This document shows positions 51,832-60,709 of a DNA stretch of 64,000 bases, piece after piece; the first letter of the stretch is position 1, and every line of letters starts with the position of its first letter. Under the pieces are notes generated by a model. That model worked only from the letters and a program-made list of their open reading frames with translations. It was not told the DNA's origin and ran no database searches. The DNA comes from Alphaproteobacteria bacterium (lineage in GTDB: Bacteria; Pseudomonadota; Alphaproteobacteria; Bin95), in NCBI GenBank assembly GCA_022822125.1, contig JAJECF010000043.1, positions 1 through 64,000 of the forward strand, in the 5' to 3' direction. The translations under genes and the position numbers were made by a program.

Positions 51832-53090
51832 TGCTCCGCGCCGGGCTCGCGCTGGCGCTTCTGGCTTCGCCCGCGCTTGCGGCGGAGCGGGACGTGCCGG
51901 CGCGGCCCGGCGCCCTCGCCGCGGCCCTTGCGGCGGCGGATGCGGGCGATGTCCTCTATCTGGCGCCCGGCATCCATGAGGGCGGCGTCCGGATCGACCG
52001 GCCGCTCGTCCTCCGGGGCGGGGAGGACGCTGTCGTGAAGGGGCCGGGGGCGGGCAGCGTCATCAGCGTGGCGGCGCCGGATGTGAAAGTTATAGGGCTG
52101 GAGATTCGCGGCTCCGGCTCCTCGCACGAAACCCTCGATTCCGGCATCAAGCTCGGCCGCAAGGCCGCCCGCGCGACGATCCGGAGCAACCGGCTCATCG
52201 GCAATCTTCACGGCGTCGATATCCACGGCGCGCGCGGCGCGCTGGTCGCCGGCAATATCATCCAGGGCCGCCGGGACCACCGCGTCAACGCCCGCGGCAA
52301 CGGCGTCTATGTCTGGAACGCCCCCGGCGCGGTCGTGGAGGGCAACGACATCCGCTGGGGCCGGGACGGCATCTTCGTCAACACCTCCAAGAAAAACATG
52401 TTCCGGAACAACCGGTTCCGCGATCTGCGCTTCGCAGTCCACTACATGTACGCCCATAGCAGCACGGTCGAGGGCAACCTCTCCATCGGCAACGACCTCG
52501 GCTACGCGATCATGTATTCCAAGCGCGTGAGGGTGCTCGGCAACGCCTCTGTCGGCGACGCCGAGCACGGCATCATGCTGAACTACGCCAACAGCTCGGA
52601 GGTCCGCGGCAATCTCGTCCTGAACGGCGCCAATCGCTGCGCCTTCATCTACAACGCGCACAAGAACCGGTTCGAGGACAACCGGTTCGAGGGCTGCGCC
52701 ATCGGCATCCACTTCACCGCAGGCTCCGAGCGCAACGCGATCTCCGGCAATGCCTTCATCGCCAACCGCACACAGGTGAAATATGCCGGCACAAGGTGGA
52801 TGGACTGGTCCGAAGGCGGCCGGGGCAACCACTGGTCCGATTTCGCCGCCTTCGATATCGACGGCGACGGCATCGCGGACGCTGCCTACCGCCCGAACGA
52901 CGCGATGGACCGTGTGCTGTGGCGCCAGCCGGCGGCGAAATGGCTGCTCGGCGCGCCGGCGGTGCAACTCGTGCGATGGGCGCAAGCGGCCTTTCCCGCG
53001 TTGTTGCCGGGCGGCGTCATCGACAGCCATCCCCTGATGCGGCCCGTCGAGGTCCGGATGCCGGGCTGGGGAGGCGGCGATGGCGGATAG
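51831..53090 (+). CDS. nosD: copper-transport maturation protein of NosZ
   Basis: 419 aa from ATG 51831. A signal peptide ([19 protein letters not shown]) leads a periplasmic right-handed beta-helix with CASH/NosD repeats (SGSSHETLDSGIKLGR, NGVYVWNAPGAVVEGNDI, NCSFENNR-like loops, ANSSEVRGNLVL). NosD supplies copper/sulfur machinery for CuZ assembly with the NosFY transporter. It overlaps nosZ by 1 bp and nosF by 11 bp. Confidence 0.93.
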   Translation: MLRAGLALALLASPALAAERDVPARPGALAAALAAADAGDVLYLAPGIHEGGVRIDRPLVLRGGEDAVVKGPGAGSVISVAAPDVKVIGLEIRGSGSSHETLDSGIKLGRKAARATIRSNRLIGNLHGVDIHGARGALVAGNIIQGRRDHRVNARGNGVYVWNAPGAVVEGNDIRWGRDGIFVNTSKKNMFRNNRFRDLRFAVHYMYAHSSTVEGNLSIGNDLGYAIMYSKRVRVLGNASVGDAEHGIMLNYANSSEVRGNLVLNGANRCAFIYNAHKNRFEDNRFEGCAIGIHFTAGSERNAISGNAFIANRTQVKYAGTRWMDWSEGGRGNHWSDFAAFDIDGDGIADAAYRPNDAMDRVLWRQPAAKWLLGAPAVQLVRWAQAAFPALLPGGVIDSHPLMRPVEVRMPGWGGGDGG

Positions 53091-53979
53091 CGCGCTTTCG
53101 GTCTCGGCCGTCAGCAAGGCATACGGGGCCCGCCCGGTGCTGCGGGAGGTGTCGCTGGAGTTGCGCGTCGGCGAGCGGGTTGCGCTTCTCGGCCACAACG
53201 GCGCCGGCAAGACGACGCTGATGAAGCTCGCGCTGGGGCTCGTTCCCGCAGACAGCGGGACGATATCGGTCGCCGGCGCCGCCGCGGGAAGCAAGGCCGC
53301 GCGGGCCTCGACCGCCTATCTGCCGGAGGCGCTGGCCTTCCATCCGGCGCTCACCGGGCGCGAGCAATTGGGGCTCTTCGCGCGGCTCGCCGGCGTGTCG
53401 CGGGCGGAGGTCTCCGGGCTGCTCGGCCGCGTCGGCCTCGGGGATGCCGCCGACCGTCGCATCGGCGCCTGGTCGAAGGGCATGCGCCAGCGCCTCGGGC
53501 TCGCGCAGGTCCTGCTCGGCCGCCCCGCCCTCGCCCTGCTGGATGAGCCCACGAGCGGCCTCGATCCCGTTTCGCGCCACGAGTTCTACGCCATACTCGA
53601 CGAAATGGCGGCGCAGGGAACCGCAGTCCTGATCGCAAGCCATGCGCTCACGGAACTGGAGGCCCGCACGGACCGGATCGCGATCCTGCGGGACGGCCGC
53701 ATGGTCGCTTGCGGCGCGCTCGCGCGGCTGAGGGCCGAAGCGGCGTTGCCGGTCCGGCTCCGGGTCACGGCGAAAGGAGACCGCGCCTGCGATATCCAGG
53801 CGCGCGTGGGCGGCAGGCGGTTGAACGGCGCCTCGCTCGAAATCCTGTGTCGGCCCTCGGAGAAGATGGCGCGGCTTGCCGAGATCGCAAGCCTGGGCCC
53901 GCTGGTTGCGGATCTGGATATCGCGCAGCCGAGCCTGGAGGACATCTACCGGCATTATTCCGGGGGAGCGTCGCCATGA
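53080..53979 (+). CDS. nosF: ABC transporter ATP-binding protein for NosZ maturation
   Basis: 299 aa. Walker A is GHNGAGKTT (about 38-46), the signature is WSKGMRQRLGLAQ, and Walker B is LALLDEPTSGLD. It forms the NosDFY assembly system energising metal-centre maturation. The stop overlaps nosY as ATGA. Confidence 0.94.
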   Translation: MADSALSVSAVSKAYGARPVLREVSLELRVGERVALLGHNGAGKTTLMKLALGLVPADSGTISVAGAAAGSKAARASTAYLPEALAFHPALTGREQLGLFARLAGVSRAEVSGLLGRVGLGDAADRRIGAWSKGMRQRLGLAQVLLGRPALALLDEPTSGLDPVSRHEFYAILDEMAAQGTAVLIASHALTELEARTDRIAILRDGRMVACGALARLRAEAALPVRLRVTAKGDRACDIQARVGGRRLNGASLEILCRPSEKMARLAEIASLGPLVADLDIAQPSLEDIYRHYSGGASP

Positions 53980-54800
53980 TCGCCCGCATATTCGCCGTCG
54001 CCGGAATCGAATTTCGCATCGCGCGGCGAAACCGCTGGGCGCTGACGGCCGCTCTGCTCATGCTGGTCTTCGCGCTCGCGCTCACATTCGCAGGCTCCGC
54101 GCCGACCGGAACCCTCGGCGTCGATCTGCTGACCGTCTCGGTCGCCTCGATGACGACGCTGGCCGTCTATCTGACGCCGTTGCTGGCTTTGCTGCTCTCC
54201 TTCGACGCCGTCGTCGGCGAACGCGAGCGGGGCAGTCTCGCGCTGCTGCTGAGCTACCGCCTGACGCGCGGGGAGCTGCTTGCCGGCAAGCTGGCGGCGC
54301 ATCTGGCGGTGCTGGCGCCCGCCATGGCGGCGGGGTTCGGCGCGGCCGGGATCGCAGCCGCGGCAGCAGGCGGCGCGGGGCCGGAGAGCCTTGCGGCGCT
54401 TGCGCGTTTGATCGGCTCCTCGATCCTTCTGGGCGCAACCTTTCTCGCTCTCGGTTATGCGATTTCCGCGCTTGCCGGCAGCGCGGCCGGCAGTGCGGGG
54501 ATCGCTGTCGGGCTCTGGCTGGTGCTGGTCGTGCTCTACGACCTCGGCCTGCTCGGCGCCGTGGTTGCGGACGATGGCGGTTTCTTCACGCAGGCGCTGT
54601 TCCCCTGGCTGCTCGCGCTCAACCCCGCCGATGCGTTCCGGCTCTGGAATGTCGCCGGCTCCGGGCAGGTCGCGCTGGCCAGCGGCATGGCCGGGGCCGC
54701 CGATGCGCTGCCGGGCGGGGCGCCGTTCGCCTCGCTCATCCTGTGGCCTGCGGCGGCGCTCGGCCTCGCCCGGCTCGCCATTTCGAGGACCGCGCCGTGA
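53976..54800 (+). CDS. nosY: ABC transporter permease for NosZ maturation
   Basis: 274 aa from ATG 53976 in the ATGA overlap. Six hydrophobic segments, with the family segments GIEFRIARRNRWALT, VVGERERGSLALLLSYRLTRGELLAGKLAAH and ALFPWLLALNPADAFRLWNV. It is the membrane partner of NosF and NosD. The stop overlaps the nosL GTG (GTGA). Confidence 0.93.
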   Translation: MIARIFAVAGIEFRIARRNRWALTAALLMLVFALALTFAGSAPTGTLGVDLLTVSVASMTTLAVYLTPLLALLLSFDAVVGERERGSLALLLSYRLTRGELLAGKLAAHLAVLAPAMAAGFGAAGIAAAAAGGAGPESLAALARLIGSSILLGATFLALGYAISALAGSAAGSAGIAVGLWLVLVVLYDLGLLGAVVADDGGFFTQALFPWLLALNPADAFRLWNVAGSGQVALASGMAGAADALPGGAPFASLILWPAAALGLARLAISRTAP

Positions 54801-55309
54801 AGCGCCTCGCGCTCGTCCTCCTGATTCTCGCAGGCTGCGGCGAGGAGGAGGCCGCCTTGCCCGGTCCCGTGCGGCTAACGGCCGAAGCGCTCGGCCATTA
54901 CTGCATGATGACCGTCCTCGACCACGCCGGACCCAAGGCGCAAATCCACCTGAAAGGCTTTCCCGAGCCGGTCTTCTTCGCGCAGGTGCGCGATGCGCTT
55001 GCCTATGCAAAGGGACCGGAGCGGAGCGCGGAGCCGCTCGCCATCTATGTGTCCGACATGGGCGCGGCGCCGAGCTGGGCCGAGCCCGGACCGGACAACT
55101 GGATCCTCGCGCGGCGCGCCAGCTTCGTCGTCGGCGGCAATGTCCGGGGCGGCATGGGCGCGCCGGAAGTCGTGCCATTCTCCTCGGCCGAGGCGGCCGC
55201 CGGTTTCGCGGACCGGCATGGCGGCGAGGTGCTTGCCTTCGCGGACATCCCGGACGCCGCCGTTCTGGCGCCCGTCGAGATCGAGCTTGCCGAGGGAGAC
55301 CGGCAATGA
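54797..55309 (+). CDS. nosL: copper-binding lipoprotein chaperone
   Basis: 170 aa from GTG 54797. A lipobox (LLILAGCGE, lipid Cys14) anchors it at the inner or outer membrane facing the periplasm. The copper site CMM follows at Cys36-Met37-Met38 (HYCMMTVLDHAGPKAQI). NosL hands Cu(I) to apo-NosZ. The stop overlaps nosX as ATGA. Confidence 0.93.
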   Translation: MKRLALVLLILAGCGEEEAALPGPVRLTAEALGHYCMMTVLDHAGPKAQIHLKGFPEPVFFAQVRDALAYAKGPERSAEPLAIYVSDMGAAPSWAEPGPDNWILARRASFVVGGNVRGGMGAPEVVPFSSAEAAAGFADRHGGEVLAFADIPDAAVLAPVEIELAEGDRQ

Positions 55310-56229
55310 AGATCACCCGGCGCCGGTTCCTCGCCGTTTCGGCCGCCGCCGGCCTCGCCTGGCCCGCCCGGGCCGGTACGTATCGCTGGCGGGGCGTTGC
55401 GCTGGGCGCCCCGGCTTCAATGACCTTCGAAGGCCTGGACCGCGCAGCCGCCGCCGGCCTCGCCGGACAGGTCGAGGCCGAGATTTCGCGCCTGGAGGGA
55501 CTCTTCAGCCTCTACCGCGCCCGGTCCGAACTCAGGCGGCTGAACCGCTTCGGGCGGCTCGACCGCCCCTCGCATGAAATGCTGGAGCTCCTGGACCTCG
55601 TCCGGCTCGTCAATGAGAGCACAGGCGGCGCATTCGACCCGACGGTGCAGCCCTTCTGGCGGCTGCATGCGCGGGCGGCCGCCGACAACCGCGCGCCGAC
55701 GCCCGTGGAGATGCGCGCGGCCTTGCTGGCCTCCGGCTGGCGGTATGTGCAGGTCGAGGCCGGGCTTGTCCGCTTCGGGCGGCCCGGAATGGCGCTGACG
55801 CTCAACGGGGTCGCGCAAGGCTATATCGCCGACCGGATCGCCGGTCTGTTGCGCGCCCGGGGGCTGGTCGATGTGCTGATCGACACCGGCGAGATACAGG
55901 CGCTCGGACGCCGGGCGGACAGGAAGCCCTGGCGTGCCGGAATCGTCCTGCCCGACGGGATGCCCGTCGCCCGCAGGGCGCTGTCCGACCGCGCGCTCGC
56001 TACCTCCGCCCCGCATGCCACCCTTCTGGACGCCGCAAGAGGGGCGGGCCACATTCTCGACCCCCGGACCGGAGAGCCGGCCGCGCGCTGGCGTCTTGCC
56101 TCGGTATCGGCGCCGCGCGCCGCGCTTGCGGACGCGCTCTCGACCGCATTCTGCCTCATGGACCGCCGCGCCATGGACGCCGCGCTGGCGCGCCATCCCG
56201 ATGCGGCGCTGGAGGCGCTCGTCTCGTAA
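55306..56229 (+). CDS. nosX: FAD:protein FMN transferase NosX (ApbE family)
   Basis: 307 aa from ATG 55306. Tat leader with TRRRFLA, then ApbE motifs: TGGAFDPTVQPFW (106-118), LTLNGVAQGYIADR (165-178), DTGEIQALG (193-201) and GHILDPRTG (248-256). It flavinylates NosR by transferring FMN from FAD to the conserved Thr. It is the last gene of nosRZDFYLX. Downstream is a convergent repeat-bearing gap. Confidence 0.92.
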   Translation: MKITRRRFLAVSAAAGLAWPARAGTYRWRGVALGAPASMTFEGLDRAAAAGLAGQVEAEISRLEGLFSLYRARSELRRLNRFGRLDRPSHEMLELLDLVRLVNESTGGAFDPTVQPFWRLHARAAADNRAPTPVEMRAALLASGWRYVQVEAGLVRFGRPGMALTLNGVAQGYIADRIAGLLRARGLVDVLIDTGEIQALGRRADRKPWRAGIVLPDGMPVARRALSDRALATSAPHATLLDAARGAGHILDPRTGEPAARWRLASVSAPRAALADALSTAFCLMDRRAMDAALARHPDAALEALVS

Positions 56230-56261
56230 GCCCGCCGACGACGGGACACCCCCTGCGAACG

Positions 56262-56288
56262 TGTCATGATATGTCATGTTTTATCATG
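56262..56288. repeat. reverse-complement heptamer array, second locus
   Basis: TGTCATG at 56262-56268 and 56272-56278, and a diverged TATCATG at 56282-56288, keep the 10-bp period. Positions 56262-56282 are the exact reverse complement of 33857-33877. The locus is again between two convergent genes (nosX and the DsbD-like gene). Confidence 0.7.
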
Positions 56289-56378
56289 TTCTCTTTATGT
56301 ATCCATATCCGGCTGCTACTTCCTCGCTCCCGTCTCAATTTTGGCGCGCATGTTCCGAATTCAAGCTCTTTATCGGAA

Positions 56379-58394
56379 TTATTTCCAAGTCCGACCGGTC
56401 CGACCGGCCTCGTTTATCGCCTCGAGGACGGCGCCGTCCGTCAACAGCTCCGGCAGGGCGATGCCGGCGGGGGCGCCGGGGCCGTATACCGCGTTGAAGG
56501 GAATGCCGTAGCGGGCGAAGCGCGCCAGATAGGCCGAGATCGCCGGGTCGGGCCGCGTCCAGTCCGCGCGCATGGCCACCATGTCGTTCGCAAGCCGGGC
56601 CGCAACCGGCCCCCGGTCCAGCACCGCCGCCTTGTTGAACTGGCAAGTGATGCACCAGTCGGCGGTCACATCGACGAAGACGGTGCGGCCCTCGGATACC
56701 AGCGGCCCGATCCGCGCCTCGTCAAAGGCCTGCCAGCGGCCTTCGGGAACCGGCTGCTGCATGGCCGCCGGCAGGGCGAGCGCCGCCGCAAGGCCCGCCG
56801 CCGCAGCCAGCGCCGCCCCGGCAGCGAGCGCGCGCCGGCGGAGTCGCGCCCAGGCCGCCACAAGCGCTGCAGCCAGAGCAGCTGCGGCAAGCGCCGCCAG
56901 GGCGGCGGGCCAGCCTGTCTGCGCGGCAAGCACGGCCAGCAGCCATGCCGCCGTGCCCGCCAGCGCCAGACCCAGGACGAAGCGCAGCCGCGCCGTCCAG
57001 CGGCCGGGCTTCGGCAGCATGGCCGCCAGGCCCGGAAAGGCCGCAACGCCGAGATAGGGCAGCGCCAGGCCGAGGCCGAGCGCCGTAAAGATGAGCGCGA
57101 TCTCCGCCGGCCCCCGCGTCAGCGCGAAGGCGACCGCCGTGCCGACGAAAGGCGCAGAGCAGGGGGTCGCCAGCAGGGTTGCGAACATGCCGGTGAGGAA
57201 CGGGCCGCCGCGCAGTCCGCCCGCAAAGCGGGGTGTTGGAATCTCGAAGGCGCCCCAGAGATTGGCTGCGAACAGGAGCAGCAGGAGCAGCATCGCCGCC
57301 AGGAAAACCGGCTGCTGGAACTGCACGCCCCAGCCGACCGCCATGCCGGCCTCCGCCGCCGCAATCGCCGCCCCCGCCAGCAGCCAGAAGGAAAAGACGA
57401 CGCCCGCGGCGACGGCCAGGAACTCCGCCCGCGCCCGCGCGCGGCCGGCCCCGCCAAGCCCTGCGAAATGCATGAGCTTGATGCCGAGCACCGGCAGCAC
57501 GCAGGGCATGAGGTTGAGGATGACGCCGCCGGCAAGCGCCAGCGCCAGGATGATCGCGATGCCGTATGAGGCGCTTTCCGCTGCCGGAGCCACACGCAGG
57601 CGTTGCTCCAGCGCCTCGCCGCCGCCTGTTACGGTCGCCACGAGTTCGCGGCCCAGCAGCGCGTCCGGGCCGCCCTTCGCCCAGGCGACCGGCACGGCGA
57701 GGCCGCCTGCAACGGGCGTCGGCCGGCCGAATGCGGCGCGCCCCCCCGCCTCGATAAAGATATCCTCCGCCTCGATGCCGGGCAGGGCGATATGGAGGGC
57801 AGCGCCGGCGCCCTCGCCGACCAGCGCCGCCCGGCCCGCGGCCGGTTCCGGCCGGGGCGCGCGGCCGCGCCAGCGGTCGATGGCGTAGGCTTCCGCCGAG
57901 GGCCGGGCCGGGCCGGCCGGCAGGACGAGCGCGAGGTCGGCGCTCTGCGGAACGCAGATGTCGGAGCAGGTGAGATAGTCCACCCGGAGCGCGACCCTGA
58001 CCGGCTCTCCCGGCTCGGCAATGCGCACATCCATGGGCAGCAGGAGGCCGTCCTCATAGCCGACGCTGTCTATGCCGAGAATGGTGAAGCGCGCCGGCGC
58101 CGGCCAGTAAAGGCTGGCGGCGCCCAGATTGCCGCTTCCGGTCCAGTCGAGCGCCGGCGGCAGGCCGCCGTCTCCGGGGCTGCGCCAATAGGTCTTCCAC
58201 CCGGGCGCCAATTCGAATTCGAGCCCGAGGCGCAGCCGCTCCAGACCGCCCACGGCCTCGCTTGCCGACACGAGCCGCACCGCCGCCTCCGGCGTGCGCG
58301 CCCAGGGCGAGGCCGCCGTGTGCGCGTCCCCGGCGGCTGCGACGGCCGCGAGCGCCAGGGCGAAGAACCGCAGCGCATGTCCGGTCGCCGTCAT
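56379..58394 (-). CDS. DsbD/ScsB-like protein-disulfide reductase
   Basis: 671 aa. A signal peptide is followed by an N-terminal periplasmic domain with Cys143 and Cys147 (YLTCSDICVPQ). The membrane part (about 275-535) contains NLMPCVLPVLGIKLMH and TPCSAPFVGTA, the transmembrane Cys pair. A C-terminal thioredoxin domain has CITC (581-584) in DVTADWCITCQFNK. It carries electrons from cytosolic thioredoxin to periplasmic Cys proteins. Its position after nos genes would fit NosL or NosZ Cys reduction, but linkage is only proximity. Confidence 0.9.
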   Translation of the reverse strand: MTATGHALRFFALALAAVAAAGDAHTAASPWARTPEAAVRLVSASEAVGGLERLRLGLEFELAPGWKTYWRSPGDGGLPPALDWTGSGNLGAASLYWPAPARFTILGIDSVGYEDGLLLPMDVRIAEPGEPVRVALRVDYLTCSDICVPQSADLALVLPAGPARPSAEAYAIDRWRGRAPRPEPAAGRAALVGEGAGAALHIALPGIEAEDIFIEAGGRAAFGRPTPVAGGLAVPVAWAKGGPDALLGRELVATVTGGGEALEQRLRVAPAAESASYGIAIILALALAGGVILNLMPCVLPVLGIKLMHFAGLGGAGRARARAEFLAVAAGVVFSFWLLAGAAIAAAEAGMAVGWGVQFQQPVFLAAMLLLLLLFAANLWGAFEIPTPRFAGGLRGGPFLTGMFATLLATPCSAPFVGTAVAFALTRGPAEIALIFTALGLGLALPYLGVAAFPGLAAMLPKPGRWTARLRFVLGLALAGTAAWLLAVLAAQTGWPAALAALAAAALAAALVAAWARLRRRALAAGAALAAAAGLAAALALPAAMQQPVPEGRWQAFDEARIGPLVSEGRTVFVDVTADWCITCQFNKAAVLDRGPVAARLANDMVAMRADWTRPDPAISAYLARFARYGIPFNAVYGPGAPAGIALPELLTDGAVLEAINEAGRTGRTWK

Positions 58395-58465
58395 GGCCGC
58401 AAGCCGCCTCTCATGCGAGCGCCATCCGCCTTCACACCCGCCTCCGCTGTGCTACACTCCAAGCC

Positions 58466-59035
58466 ATGACCCAAGATCTCTCCGGGGAAGGCTGGCTGAC
58501 CGGCCAATTGCTGATCGCCATGCCCAGCATGAGCGACCCGCGCTTCGAACGCACGGTCATTTATATGTGCGCCCATGGCGAAGAGGGCGCAATGGGCCTC
58601 GTCATCAACAAGTCGCTCGAATCGCTCTCCTTCACGGACCTGATGGAGCAGTTGGGCGTGGAGGACAGCGAGGCCGAGATGTCGATCCTGTCGGGCGGGC
58701 CGGTGGAGACCGGGCGCGGTTTCGTGCTCCACAGCGCCGATTACGACCGGGAGGGCTCGCTCACCGTATCGGACAGTATCCGCCTGACCGCAACGATTGA
58801 CGTATTGAAGGCCATCGCGGTGGGCCACGGCCCGCAGAAGCGTCTGCTCGCGCTTGGTTATGCCGGCTGGGCGCCGGGGCAGCTCGAGGGCGAGATCCAG
58901 GACAATGGCTGGCTCACCGCCCCGGCCGACGACGCCATCCTGTTCGATGACGCGCTCGAGTCGAAATGGTCACGTGCCATCGCCAAGCTCGGCGTGGACG
59001 CCTCCATGCTCTCTTCCTTCGCCGGCCGGGCCTGA
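58466..59035 (+). CDS. YqgE/AlgH-family protein (UPF0301)
   Basis: 189 aa from ATG 58466; a longer frame upstream is antisense to the DsbD-like gene. The sequence LIAMPSMSDPRFERTVIYMCAHGEEGAMGLVINK and SILSGGPVETGRGFVLHS are characteristic of the family, and LGYAGWAPGQLEGEIQDNGWL lies near the end. Function is uncertain, with links to alginate regulation in Pseudomonas. The divergent DsbD-like gene is 71 bp away. A perfect 7-bp stem follows its stop. Confidence 0.92.
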   Translation: MTQDLSGEGWLTGQLLIAMPSMSDPRFERTVIYMCAHGEEGAMGLVINKSLESLSFTDLMEQLGVEDSEAEMSILSGGPVETGRGFVLHSADYDREGSLTVSDSIRLTATIDVLKAIAVGHGPQKRLLALGYAGWAPGQLEGEIQDNGWLTAPADDAILFDDALESKWSRAIAKLGVDASMLSSFAGRA

Positions 59036-59036
59036 T

Positions 59037-59053
59037 GCCGGCGTCCCGCCGGC
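59037..59053 (+). terminator. short GC hairpin after the YqgE gene
   Basis: GCCGGCG-TCC-CGCCGGC begins 2 bp after the stop, giving a 7-bp perfect stem with a 3-nt loop. No T-run follows, so termination efficiency is doubtful. Confidence 0.3.
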
Positions 59054-59161
59054 GGCGGCCCCCCGTCTTCCGGAGAAACGCCCGGTCTCATTGAAAGACT
59101 GACGGCTGGCGGGCCCCGAAGCGTCCTGCCTATCCGGGAGTCGCAGGAGCGCCAAGCCCCC

Positions 59162-60394
59162 ATGTCCGACCGTCAATTCGCGAGCGTCGAGGTCCGTTAC
59201 GGCTGGGTGATCGTCTGGGCGTCGCTCATCCTGAACAGCATCGCGCTCGGCGCGCCTACTCTGCTCTTCGTCGCGCTCAAACCCATCGCCGCCGATCTCG
59301 GCGGCGAGCGCTGGGTGCCGTCCTTCGCCTATTCGCTGCTGATGGTCGGCACCGGCATCGGCGGCATCGCCATGGGCTGGTGGATGGACAGGCGCGGCAT
59401 TCTCCAGCCGATCCTGTTCGGCTCCGTCATGATCTGCCTCGGCAGCCTTGTGGCGAGCCAGTCGGACGACCGCTGGGGCTTCTGGGTCGCGAACGGCCTG
59501 CTGATCGGCCTGCTCGGCAAGTCGGCCATGATCGCGCCGCTCGTCGCCAATGCGACCCGCTGGTTCGACCGGCGGCGGGGGCTCGCCATCGCCGTCATCG
59601 CATCGGGCCAGGGGTTGTCCGGGGCCGTCTGGCCCACTGTCTTCGGCCATCTCGAAGGCGCGGTCGGCTGGCAGGAAACCTATTTCTACTACGCCATCTT
59701 CGCCGTCGTGACGATGCTGCCGCTCTGCTGGCTGATCCGCCCGAAACCGCCCGCCGCCCCGCCGGGGCCCGTGCGCCTCCCCGCCTCGCGCGGCGGCAAG
59801 GTGCTGGAATGGCCGCCGGAGCTGGTGCAGGGCGCGCTCTGGATCGCCGTGATCGGCTGCTGCGGGGCGATGTCCATGCCCATCGTCCATCTGGTCGCTC
59901 ATACGTCGGACCTCGGCCATGCGGAGGAGCGCGGGGCGGAAATCCTTTCGGTGCTGATGGTGGCGGGCTTCTTCAGCCGGATCGGCTTCGGCATGCTGTC
60001 GGACCGCATCGGCGCCGCGCCGACCCTGCTGATCGGGTCGGTCTGCCAGCTTGTCATGATGGTCGTCTTCTCCATGGTCGAGAGCCTGACGGGGCTCTAT
60101 GTCGCGGCGCTGCTGTTCGGCCTCGGCTTCGCCGGCATCATGCCCTGCTACCCGCTGCTGCTCCGGCTCTGGTTCCCGGTTTCCGAGATCGGCTGGCGGG
60201 TCGGTGCGCAATACATGTTCGCGGGCGCGGGCATGGCGATCGGCGGCACGCTCGCCGGATATATCTTCGACAAGACCGGCTCCTATTCGCCGGCCTTCCT
60301 TTCGGGCGTCGCCTTCAACGCCATGAATTTCACCCTGATCGCCATGCTCCATATGCGCTCCCGCAGCCTCGGCCTCAGCCCGCGGGCGGTGTGA
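59162..60394 (+). CDS. MFS transporter
   Basis: 410 aa with about 12 hydrophobic segments. The N-terminal half has YGWVIVWASLILNSIALG and GWWMDRRGILQPILFG (MFS loop 2-3 motif D-R-R-G). FSRIGFGMLSDRIGA repeats the motif between helices 8 and 9. This resembles monocarboxylate/oxalate-formate antiporter-type MFS proteins. It may export or import an organic anion. It is 126 bp after the YqgE gene and not clearly in an operon. Substrate unknown. Confidence 0.85.
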   Translation: MSDRQFASVEVRYGWVIVWASLILNSIALGAPTLLFVALKPIAADLGGERWVPSFAYSLLMVGTGIGGIAMGWWMDRRGILQPILFGSVMICLGSLVASQSDDRWGFWVANGLLIGLLGKSAMIAPLVANATRWFDRRRGLAIAVIASGQGLSGAVWPTVFGHLEGAVGWQETYFYYAIFAVVTMLPLCWLIRPKPPAAPPGPVRLPASRGGKVLEWPPELVQGALWIAVIGCCGAMSMPIVHLVAHTSDLGHAEERGAEILSVLMVAGFFSRIGFGMLSDRIGAAPTLLIGSVCQLVMMVVFSMVESLTGLYVAALLFGLGFAGIMPCYPLLLRLWFPVSEIGWRVGAQYMFAGAGMAIGGTLAGYIFDKTGSYSPAFLSGVAFNAMNFTLIAMLHMRSRSLGLSPRAV

Positions 60395-60493
60395 GGACGC
60401 CTGCTTGTACCAACGGCACCGGGTTGAAACTCACGTGCAAATGCCGCCCGGTTTCCCCTTTTTGCGTCGATCCGCCCGGCTGCCCCCGCCTCT

Positions 60494-60535
60494 CTTCATC
60501 CTGAGTAGCCGACCGGAGGGAGGCGTATCGAAGGA
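60494..60535 (-). repeat. intergenic palindromic repeat, copy 4
   Basis: CTTCATCCTGAGTAGCCG...AGGCGTATCGAAGGA, same element as at 22797-22841 with a changed centre (ACCGGAGGG). Confidence 0.7.
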
Positions 60536-60583
60536 TCGTCCCGCCGGTGGAACCGCCGTCCCCTTCTGCAAGCTCAGGGCAGG

Positions 60584-60645
60584 CTCCTTCGACAGGCTCA
60601 GGACAGGCCCTTCGATACGCCGCTTCGCGGCTACTCAGGATGAGG
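60584..60645 (+). repeat. composite intergenic repeat: CCTTCGACAGGCTCAGGAC plus copy 5
   Basis: The first half has CTCCTTCGACAGGCTCAGGAC, a common alphaproteobacterial intergenic motif. The second half (60608-60645) has CCCTTCGATACGCCGCTTCGCGGCTACTCAGGATGAGG, in the orientation of copy 1, with a perfect GCCGC-TTC-GCGGC hairpin. Confidence 0.7.
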
Positions 60646-60709
60646 ACAAAGGACCGGGGCTACGGCAGGGAGGCGCCGCGCCATCGGTTCCGATCAACGA
60701 CCGCTGGTA

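Larger units (their letters stand above)
60395..60709. other. 315-bp convergent gap with palindromic repeats
   Basis: Between the MFS gene and the convergent carboxymuconolactone-like gene. It has no gene. It contains two copies of the intergenic repeat also found near 22.8 kb plus the related CCTTCGACAGGCTCAGGAC element. Confidence 0.6.
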
